A stretch of 64,000 nucleotides of DNA. It comes from Dichotomocladium elegans (taxonomy: Eukaryota; Mucoromycota; Mucoromycetes; Mucorales; Lichtheimiaceae). Positions 10,617-19,330 of this stretch are shown here, piece after piece. Position 1 is the stretch's first letter. The number at the start of each line of letters is the position of its first letter. The stretch lies in assembly GCA_025716815.1 (NCBI GenBank), contig JAIXMN010000020.1:372001-436000 (forward strand), given 5' to 3'. The notes beneath the pieces are model-generated. The model was not told where the DNA came from and made no database searches. It worked only from the letters and a program-made list of their open reading frames with translations. The translations under genes and the position numbers were made by a program.

Positions 10617-13600
10617 TTACTTGCGCGAACGCTTAGAGCGCCTAGGGCTGACCGTTTCGGTTGGCTTCCTCTTGTTTCTCCTTGTGTATGGAGCACAGGT
10701 GTCCTCAGTTACATTTTGACATGTACTACTAGACTCTAATCTGCCATTCATATTGATAGCAGCTTGCCTGCGTTTCCAGTATTTGTCTATAATACTGAGG
10801 TCGTTAAAGTTGGTGGCAGGTTCCCACGTGTCATCCTTTGCGGAATAGCCTTTCCAGCGGCAAAGGTATTCATATTTTCCACGTGTGCCTCGATGGTTGA
10901 TGATTGCTTCAATCTCATAGAACTGATCATCCGATACAAGAGTATCTTTCGAAATGGCTTTGAGATGGTTTACAGGAACGTCACGTGAAAGCAGATCATT
11001 GTCTTCATCGGCGAGGACATAACTATTGCCTCTACGACCTACCACAGTGAACGGGCCTTCGTAATTTTGGTCCGTCTTTGTCTTTTTGTCCATATTAAGG
11101 ATCATGACTTTTGTACCAACCGGATATTGTTCGACAATTCTATGTGTTCTTGCGAAATTGCGTTGGTCAATATCGTGTACTGCTTTGATGCGCTTTCTAA
11201 TAGCCGGAATGACCACAGATTGCATTTGTGCGACAATCATGTTCCTTTTTTCTACATCCTTCATTGAAGATTCGGATGACTTTTGCTTGGTGTAATCCAC
11301 AAATTCATTCGGTTGTCTACCAAACATGAGTGCAAAAGGTCGGCTGTTATGAAGCCGGCTATACTTGCAATTGATTGCATATTGTGCAGACGGTACATAA
11401 AGATCCCAATCATGCTTGACACCTTTTAAGGATTTCATGATGACCATTTTTGCAGTGTGTACCCATTTCTCTGCTACACCATTTGCACTAGGGTGATAGG
11501 GTGTTACACGGCGATGATCGACGCCACAACAATCCAGAATATTATCTACTAATTCATTAACAAACTCCCTGCCATTATCAGATTGCAGTGCTCTGGGGAA
11601 TCCAAAATCACAAAATATTTGCACCAGCTGCATTGCAATTGTCAGAGAGGACTTGTCAGGTATGGCGCGTAGAACACAGAATCGAGTGAAGATATCCACC
11701 AATACGAGCATATAATTGTTGCCTCTTGCAGATGTAGGAAATTCTCCTAGGTCGATAGCCCAATGTGCTGCTGGTTCATTAGAGTAAACATTACGTAGCG
11801 GATGGTACCCACGCTTCGTGATGGAGAATTGTTGGCAAGTTTGACATTTCGAAACCAACTCTAGAGCTTCTTTCTGCATGTTTGTCCAGTGTATACCATC
11901 ATTATGTAGGGTCTTGACTATGTGATCTACACCAAAGTGACCCAACAGATGCGCTTTTTCCAACAACTGTGTCCGTTCATTCTCTGGTGGCGTCATGTAC
12001 TCTGGTCGCGTGACAGCTGCGACTGTGGGAGTTTTCAAAAGCACAGGCGTATTTGGGACATTACCCCTCACCAGCTCTTTTTCCGGAGGGAACAGACGAG
12101 AAAGAGCGTCAGGCAACACGTTAAGTACACCAGGACGATGCACAACCGTGAAATTGTAATCGCAAATGGCATCTAACCATTGGACCATCATAGGATTAGC
12201 AATGGGTTGCGTGTGTAAATAGACGAGGGCTTTGTGGTCCGTGTATAATGTGAATGGACAACCCCACAAGAACTGGTGAAATTTCTTGAATGCATACACA
12301 ACGGCCAGCAACTCTCGCTTCGTGACAGAATAGTTGCGCTCTGATGGCGACAACGCGCGCGCAACAAAACCAATGTAGCATGTTCGATTTCCACGCGTTT
12401 GGTACAAGACAGCACCAATACCACTATTTGAGGCGTCAGTTGCGACTTCAAAAGGTAAACTCAAATCTGGGAGACTGAGAACAGGTGCGCTTTGTAATAA
12501 TTTTTTGATGGCTTCAAAATGACGGAGGTGTGATGGTGTCCATAGATCTTTCAATGATCCAGCATTACGTAGGCTATTCAGCGGTGCCGTCAACTGAGAG
12601 ATTTTGGGTAGATGGTCGCTGAAGTAATTAACTAAGCCCAGAAATCTTTGGATGTCTTTACCCGATTGGGGAATGGGCCATGTCATAACATTGGACACTT
12701 TCCGGGGATCCACCGAGACTCCTCGGGCACTAACACAGAAGCCAAGTAGGTAGACTGACTGCTGTGCAAAATGGCATTTGTCTGGGTTGAGAATCAAGTT
12801 GACCTTTGTGAGACGCTCTATAGCATCTAACACATGTCCACGATGTTCTTCCATGGAGTTTGAGAACACAACAATGTCATCAACAAAAGCAGTGACATAA
12901 CGAACATCCCGGAACAACAGGTTGATAACCCGTTGAAATTTAGATGATATGGGTTTAAGTCCGAACGGACAACCTTTGAACATATACTGTATATCGTTGA
13001 AAGTGAAGGTAGTCTTATGTTGATGTGGTTCATAAATCTTGAAACGGTGAAACGCATTCTTCAAATCCAATGTGGTAAACACACGAGCACCGCGCATTTT
13101 CAAGAACACATCCTTGATCAGAGGAAGCGGGAACCGATCATCAGGTAGTAAATTGTTGATATGCCGAGGGTCCAGGCATGGTCTACGATCACCAGTATAA
13201 TTGCCTTGAGCATCTTTCTTTGGGGCGAAAGTAAGAGGACTATTCCATCCATTGTTACGTGGAGCCAAAGTGATAATATTATCTGCTAACCACTTGTCAA
13301 TCTGTTTCTGCAACACGTCATGCAAAGCATATGGCAACGGATACTGCCTTCTATGTGCAACCTTATTAGGGGGAGTGTCTAAATAAATAATTGACTCAGG
13401 CATTGTACAGAAAGATGACATAGGAATGTTTCCATTACGTTCCATAGCAGGACGAATTAAATCCATGAACTGTCTGTGCTCAGTCGTCGTGCCAGCTGGA
13501 GACGCATTGGGTTCTTCTTCAGCAACAATTGGATCAATTGCTTTTTGCGTATTGGGACGAATCCAACCTGTTGCCATACCTCCAACAAACAAACCAATGT

Positions 13601-14801
13601 GCTGCCATATGTCAATGCCCAAGATAAGGCCAGTTTCATCCTCTACATCCATGACCTCAAACTCATGTTGCACTGATTTCCCATTGTGAATGATGTTAAG
13701 GTTAACGATGCCAATACGAGCAACCGTTTCCTTTTTGACTGCTAGTTTTATTTCACCCTCGGCAGGTTGAATAGACCACTTGAAAGAGGCGCACAAAGAG
13801 GGGCTAACTGCGGATATCGTCGCAGCACTGTCAACCAAGGCAAACAACTCCTGATCATTCACAATAACAGGAACATGGTAAGTCTTCGCTTGAACTGAGT
13901 TGGTAGTACCCATGGCAAGCAACTTACATTGCTGACTGAGGTTGTTAAGCTCAGCATCGATGTCTAGCATATGGACATCATGCTCCATTGGCCACTGCAA
14001 ATCAGCAAGAGCATCCTCGTCGACACCCAATAAGCTCTTGTCAACTTGCAATCGGGGTGCGATATCCGTTTGAGTGCTGACGGATAATGCGCTCGTGTTG
14101 GGCGCCGAAGACGAACCAAAGGCCGGGATTACAGCACCAGATGCCGAAGCGACTGGAGCAACACGAGCAGAAGACGACACAGCCGAAGCGTTGAAACCTG
14201 ACTTCTTAGGTTTCACCACACGCGAGAACGCGCGGACCACTCTAGTTTCCTGAGGCTGATGACGTGAGCCTCTCACCTCCTTGCGCTTATCTGCGCATAT
14301 GTGTCCTGGCTTCCAGTTAGGAGCCTGGCACCGATAGCATGCAGTTCTATCGAATTTGCGCTTTTCCTTGTGTTCCCCACGGGGGCCAGGCGAGCGCGAC
14401 GCCGAACGACCAGAGTGGCGGGAGAATCGGGACGAGCGGGACATGGAGTCACCACCAGAAGAACGTTCACTAACCCCGAATAGAGCCGTAGGCTCAAAAT
14501 AGGTGCGAGCAATAGCAGCTACTTGTACTGCTGTTGCTCTCTCCTCCAAGGGCACACGCATCAACTTTGCAATTACCTTCTTATTCATGCTACCTGGAAA
14601 AGAGCCCACTAAGATAGCAGCTACCACCGGTCCATCTTGGAAACCTGCCCGCATGCACAGGTCCTGGAACCGGGCAATATGCTCGTCATACGTTACCCCC
14701 TTGCTCAACCGGAGTTTGACGAGTTCGTCAGCAGCCAAAACACGTCGGTCTTCGTCCAACGCACCATACTGCTTCAGAATACTAGACGCACTATCGACCA
14801 T
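10617..14801 (-). CDS. Chromovirus Gag C-terminus and Pol polyprotein with chromodomain
   Basis: 1394 codons without a stop. In order: the rest of Gag with a CYRC...PGHIC zinc-binding motif (about residue 155-170), an aspartic protease (LVDSAAT, about 320; Ala replaces the usual Gly after DS), reverse transcriptase (FTTLDLKNAF and the FVDD catalytic box at about 637), RNase H (ATDASNSGIGAVLY), and integrase with an HHCC zinc finger (H/H then CQTC). The integrase DDE core is WAIDLG at about 1015, SDNGREF at about 1075 and the Glu in GVAEKW near 1110. A chromodomain follows (YEIEAIINHR...YLCRWKGY, about 1291-1345), then a basic tail. The chromodomain puts it among chromoviruses, which use it to read histone marks at the target. 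Confidence 0.95.
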   Translation of the reverse strand: MVDSASSILKQYGALDEDRRVLAADELVKLRLSKGVTYDEHIARFQDLCMRAGFQDGPVVAAILVGSFPGSMNKKVIAKLMRVPLEERATAVQVAAIARTYFEPTALFGVSERSSGGDSMSRSSRFSRHSGRSASRSPGPRGEHKEKRKFDRTACYRCQAPNWKPGHICADKRKEVRGSRHQPQETRVVRAFSRVVKPKKSGFNASAVSSSARVAPVASASGAVIPAFGSSSAPNTSALSVSTQTDIAPRLQVDKSLLGVDEDALADLQWPMEHDVHMLDIDAELNNLSQQCKLLAMGTTNSVQAKTYHVPVIVNDQELFALVDSAATISAVSPSLCASFKWSIQPAEGEIKLAVKKETVARIGIVNLNIIHNGKSVQHEFEVMDVEDETGLILGIDIWQHIGLFVGGMATGWIRPNTQKAIDPIVAEEEPNASPAGTTTEHRQFMDLIRPAMERNGNIPMSSFCTMPESIIYLDTPPNKVAHRRQYPLPYALHDVLQKQIDKWLADNIITLAPRNNGWNSPLTFAPKKDAQGNYTGDRRPCLDPRHINNLLPDDRFPLPLIKDVFLKMRGARVFTTLDLKNAFHRFKIYEPHQHKTTFTFNDIQYMFKGCPFGLKPISSKFQRVINLLFRDVRYVTAFVDDIVVFSNSMEEHRGHVLDAIERLTKVNLILNPDKCHFAQQSVYLLGFCVSARGVSVDPRKVSNVMTWPIPQSGKDIQRFLGLVNYFSDHLPKISQLTAPLNSLRNAGSLKDLWTPSHLRHFEAIKKLLQSAPVLSLPDLSLPFEVATDASNSGIGAVLYQTRGNRTCYIGFVARALSPSERNYSVTKRELLAVVYAFKKFHQFLWGCPFTLYTDHKALVYLHTQPIANPMMVQWLDAICDYNFTVVHRPGVLNVLPDALSRLFPPEKELVRGNVPNTPVLLKTPTVAAVTRPEYMTPPENERTQLLEKAHLLGHFGVDHIVKTLHNDGIHWTNMQKEALELVSKCQTCQQFSITKRGYHPLRNVYSNEPAAHWAIDLGEFPTSARGNNYMLVLVDIFTRFCVLRAIPDKSSLTIAMQLVQIFCDFGFPRALQSDNGREFVNELVDNILDCCGVDHRRVTPYHPSANGVAEKWVHTAKMVIMKSLKGVKHDWDLYVPSAQYAINCKYSRLHNSRPFALMFGRQPNEFVDYTKQKSSESSMKDVEKRNMIVAQMQSVVIPAIRKRIKAVHDIDQRNFARTHRIVEQYPVGTKVMILNMDKKTKTDQNYEGPFTVVGRRGNSYVLADEDNDLLSRDVPVNHLKAISKDTLVSDDQFYEIEAIINHRGTRGKYEYLCRWKGYSAKDDTWEPATNFNDLSIIDKYWKRRQAAINMNGRLESSSTCQNVTEDTCAPYTRRNKRKPTETVSPRRSKRSRK

Positions 14802-15292
14802 GAAAACTCACGGCAGTTGCGCAGGGTACTCATGTACCACGTGCGCTGACGAGGCGTGATGCACAAAGGCAACAAGCGAAACCAGTCAAGATCGACGTCA
14901 AGGTTGTGGGCTTCAACAACCATTTGAAACTCATAAAGAGCTGATTCCACGTCCGGTTGGACGGGACGCTTGGGGTCAACCACCAAGTCTGGCCACTGGA
15001 AATAAGGAAGACCAGTCGGAATGCCCGAGGAGTTCGATACTCCATTACGAGGCGAGACCGACGATTCCAAATGAATGGTTCCAGGGGGAGCATGGCACGC
15101 ATAGCGCACTGCTAACTCCTTCAAAACAGCCATTCTGCTGAAGTTCGCCTCCTCTCTTCTTGCTTCATCGTGTTTCGCCAAGACTGACAGTTCCTGCGCC
15201 TGGACAAAGAGTTGGTTCACCGAAAGTGACGCGAAGTCATTGGTGATGGCGTTGGTGTTGGCGATGGTGGCAGACATGGTAAGAGAATTCAC
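14774..15292 (-). CDS. Chromovirus Gag, N-terminal ORF
   Basis: 172-codon ORF starting within 20 bp of the 5' LTR, either at MNSLTM or at the next Met (MSATIANTN). It reads into a capsid-like region (FQWPDLVVDPKRPV, LPLCITPRQRTWYM) and stops 28 bases inside the next ORF, which lies in the -1 frame. The next ORF opens with the expected continuation of Gag, so the two are probably joined by ribosomal -1 frameshifting at a GAGTTTTCATGG stretch near 14800. A frameshift mutation is the alternative, but the identical LTRs make long decay unlikely. Confidence 0.8.
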   Translation of the reverse strand: MNSLTMSATIANTNAITNDFASLSVNQLFVQAQELSVLAKHDEARREEANFSRMAVLKELAVRYACHAPPGTIHLESSVSPRNGVSNSSGIPTGLPYFQWPDLVVDPKRPVQPDVESALYEFQMVVEAHNLDVDLDWFRLLPLCITPRQRTWYMSTLRNCREFSWSIVRLVF

Positions 15293-15301
15293 TTAAAAAA
15301 A

Positions 15302-15450
15302 TGTTTTATCACGAGCGGAAGTAAGTGAGACTGGATAAAGGTGCTCTTTATTGTACCATGAGCTGCCTCGCTATAACAAATTGGTAAGCGGTGTTTCACG
15401 AGCTACTAAGAAGGTCATGTGATCTCCGCTCTAGAGTGATAACTACAACA
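15302..15450 (-). repeat. 5' LTR of the chromovirus (149 bp)
   Basis: Identical to 10332-10480. In element orientation the base run directly after this LTR is TTTTTTTAAGTGAATTC, not the TGG that starts a tRNA-complementary primer site. Confidence 0.95.
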
Positions 15451-15455
15451 ACGAC
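15451..15455 (+). repeat. Target site duplication, right copy (ACGAC)
   Basis: Matches 10327-10331. Counting only one copy, the Fanzor reading frame passes directly from Asp 257 to the Ala codon at 15456. Confidence 0.95.
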
Positions 15456-16883
15456 GCCAAGGCCAATCCTGTTAAGCATTTCAACGCCTTCTTCCAGCTT
15501 GCACGCGTTTGTCAACAGAACGGAATACGCGGATTCAACTGTTTTCCACTTCGTCGCTCGTGGTCACCATGCTACATGGAGATCGATACGAAAATCCTTT
15601 GCTACCATATCCTGGGCTGCAAAATGGAATCCCACACAAGCAACATGGAGTACTGGAGACGTGTTGTAAACCTGAAATCAAGAGCTTTCAAACCCCAAGA
15701 ATCCGAGCTGCTCCAATTCCGTGGGACTATTCACACTGACGGCGTCGGTGTTACTGTGTTCAAGAAGACAAATGGCCTTCCATCGGGTTTCGGACAGAGA
15801 TTTGACATCCAGAGCGAAGATATCGAATACGTCACCCCACAGATAGTCCGGAACGAAGACTATAGAGGACAATGGGTCACCATTGATCCTGGCAGAAGGG
15901 ACCTGTTGTATTGCGTTCATGAGAACTCGTCACCCGACAACCACCAGACCTTCCGATATACAAAGCAGCTTCAAGATCATACACGGAAGACCAAACGGTA
16001 CCGCAGACTCCGAGAACGACTCAAGTTAGAGCGACCCGAGGTCGCGTTGGCTGAGCAGAATCTATCTCAATTTCAAAGTCATACGCTTTCCGTGCCCAAC
16101 TACGACGGATACCTCGCCGCCAAGAATCGGGTCTCTGTAGTTCTCAAGTCTTTCTACGCGACAACCACTACGAACCACCCGAACCCGCAATTTCTTTTTC
16201 GAAAACTTCGCCTGTCAGCGTTTTACAAGAAGCAGCAAGCAGATGAAAAGCTTCTCGACTCTTTGAATGCGAAGTTTGGCAGTAGGTCCGTTTTCGTGAC
16301 GGGAAATTGGTCTGCGCCGCATACAAGATATCACGAGCCTATCCGTGGTGTCGGCTTCCGGCGGCTGTTGAAGAAGAACAATTGCAATGTTTATTTGATC
16401 GACGAGTACAAGACAAGCAAGTGCTGCCCTGTATGTGACAATGAAAGCCTTGCTACCTTTAAAATGGTTCCTAATCCACGCCCATATCGACGACCCGACA
16501 ATCCGCTCACGATCTGCCATGGCCTGCTACGGTATGAAGGACGGGCATGTTGTGTTATATTTCCAAAAGATTATAATACAGTATTTTGATGTTTCAATAG
16601 ATGCACAAATCAAAACTGTACAGCAGGCATGGCAGAGGGTGTTTGTCAACCAAGGTTATGGAACCGGGATCTGGCGGCGGCTCTCAACATGCATCATATC
16701 CTCCGGGGTCTTCGGGAAGATGGTATCATCCCAGCAAGGTTCCAGAGAAGAAATGCTGCACAAGCATCCGCAGCTGGTGGAAGGCCACACTCACCTGAAC
16801 CAGAGCAGCGCAGCGTGAGACCACGACGGGCAAGGCCAGGAAGGCCACGAGGTGCACGCTCTGGCGGGTCGAGACGACCGTAA
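15456..16883 (+). CDS. Fanzor C-terminal portion (RuvC and zinc ribbon), spliced
   Basis: Open from 15456 with no stop until the intron at 16532. The first internal Met is at 15576 (MEIDTKILCY). Exon 16601-16883 completes the zinc ribbon and carries RuvC-III. The intron is GTATGA...AATAG; without splicing the frame stops at 16587-16589 and RuvC-III is lost. A product from the internal Met would hold all three RuvC motifs but lack the N-terminal half. The C-terminus is low-complexity and basic (RRARPGRPRGARSGGSRRP). Confidence 0.85.
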
Positions 16884-16889
16884 CCCCAA

Positions 16890-17030
16890 CCAAGTATTTT
16901 CCGCGTCAGTTATCGCTGACGCACCCAGGATAACCACAGCCCTTCGGGGCAAGCCCCCTTCCTTTGGAAGGACGGTGTGTTGTAAGTCAACGGGATTGGA
17001 GAAGGCGTAGTATTTTTCTGTTGACTAACA
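16890..17030 (+). ncRNA. Predicted Fanzor guide-RNA scaffold
   Basis: Starts within 10 bases of the Fanzor stop. Hairpins visible: GCGTCAG (16903-16909) with CTGACGC (16916-16922), loop TTATCG; GCCC-TTCG-GGGC (16939-16950), a UUCG tetraloop; CCTTCC-TTT-GGAAGG (16957-16971). There is also a longer-range AGTCAAC (16985-16991) with GTTGACT (17020-17026). Four stems packed into 125 bp next to a TnpB-like ORF is the arrangement known for TnpB and Fanzor guide RNAs, which overlap or follow the 3' end of the gene. The RNA ends and the guide segment cannot be fixed from sequence alone. Confidence 0.65.
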
Positions 17031-17047
17031 GGGTTTCATCCATGGAT

Positions 17048-17160
17048 GCGAAATCTTTTTGCCTATTGATACGACAAATTTATATAATTCAATGCGACAT
17101 TTTTCTTGTATTTTGCACGACATTATTTTATCTTGTTTACGACATTTATTTTTGAAAATA
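17048..17160 (+). repeat. Right phased array of 22-23 bp RCGACA units
   Basis: Units begin GCGAAA (17048), ACGACA (17071), GCGACA (17094), ACGACA (17117) and ACGACA (17139): spacings 23, 23, 23 and 22 bp, about two helical turns. The spacers are AT-rich. Orientation is the reverse of the left array at 8104-8240, so both arrays point inward. The array starts about 20 bp after the last predicted guide-RNA stem. Confidence 0.65.
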
Positions 17161-17162
17161 AA
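17157..17162 (+). terminator. Candidate polyadenylation signal after Fanzor
   Basis: AATAAA on the plus strand about 275 bp after the Fanzor stop, at the outer edge of the right repeat array. The facing gene ends at 17268, leaving room for cleavage of both transcripts. Confidence 0.35.
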
Positions 17163-17267
17163 GTATTACTAAGAAAAGAAGAGAATGCCAAAGATGGATG
17201 GGAAGCGGAAGAATTTTGGATATACACATGCTCCTCTTCTTAAAAAAAATTGCAAGATTATGTGATT

Positions 17268-19013
<1,746 letters not shown>

Positions 19014-19123
19014 TACTGAACTAAAATAAGGAAGAAAAGGAACCCTTGCCCGTTTCTCCTCGGCATTTCCAAAATATAAATGAAGCGGTGTTTGAACACA
19101 AGAGGAGTACGAAATTTTCGGTT

Positions 19124-19313
19124 ATGTCCAGCTCCACCAGTGTCCCTGCCTATCTTCCGTCGTTCCGGGACATTGGAGAACATATCGATTCTAAAATGTA
19201 CGCGTATTTGTACTTATTCATGAGACTATAGGCGTTGTAGGTCTCCGGAAGATGGTGGTTTATGCTTATTAAAACTTATATTGTGTCTCTGCAGTCCACA
19301 TAAAAAGATATAG
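19124..19313 (+). CDS. Possible 30-residue microprotein, spliced
   Basis: ATG at 19124 opens a frame reading SSSTSVPAYLPSFRDIGEHI. A GTACGC donor at 19198 and a TCTGCAG acceptor at 19294 would join it to IPHKKI and a stop at 19311-19313. It sits in the gap between the dehydrogenase start and the TCP11 gene end. I recognise no family; the SFRDIGEH segment looks helical. It may simply be chance. Confidence 0.2.
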
Positions 19314-19330
19314 CTAAGGGGTGTTTTTTT

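Larger units (their letters stand above)
10332..15450 (-). mobile_element. Ty3/gypsy chromovirus, complete, 5119 bp
   Basis: Complete LTR retrotransposon on the minus strand: LTRs 15302-15450 (5') and 10332-10480 (3'), gag-like ORF, a 1394-codon Pol ORF and a C-terminal chromodomain. The LTRs are 149 bp, begin TG, end CA and are identical base for base. Together with intact ORFs and a perfect 5-bp duplication this means a very recent insertion and a possibly active element. A purine tract (GGTGGGGGGTAA, minus strand) abuts the 3' LTR. It lies inside, and antisense to, the Fanzor gene. Confidence 0.97.
9561..16883 (+). pseudogene. Fanzor (eukaryotic TnpB-like RNA-guided endonuclease), split by a retrotransposon
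   Basis: Coding parts are 9561-10331, 15456-16531 and 16601-16883, separated by the chromovirus plus one copy of its target duplication and by a 69-bp GT-AG intron (16532-16600). Taken together they give about 709 residues, the usual Fanzor size, with no other break. RuvC-I is WVTIDPGRRD (Asp 401). A VTGNWS segment stands where RuvC-II is expected. The motif DEYKTSKCCPVC follows (Glu 574; Cys 581/584). The second zinc-ribbon pair is CTNQNC (Cys 617/622), created by the splice, and RuvC-III is LWNRDLAAALNM (Asp 639). The tail is rich in Arg and Pro, as in nuclear proteins. The family cleaves DNA guided by an RNA encoded next to the gene and travels on transposons. As it stands, the first part ends eight residues into the LTR (265 residues in all), before any catalytic residue. 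Confidence 0.9.
8087..17170 (+). mobile_element. Candidate Fanzor-bearing transposon with nested insertions
   Basis: The outer limits are approximate. They are set by two inverted arrays of a TGTCGY motif spaced 22-24 bp apart (8104-8240; 17048-17160) and by similar outer strings, ACAGTAAATTG on the left and, read inward, TTAGTAATACT on the right. Within lie a 154-residue ORF, a pogo-like MITE, the Fanzor gene and a structured RNA region. Without the chromovirus and one target copy (5124 bp) the element would be about 3.96 kb. No transposase is visible, so it would be non-autonomous or moved by Fanzor-associated machinery. No target duplication at the outer ends could be fixed. Confidence 0.5.
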
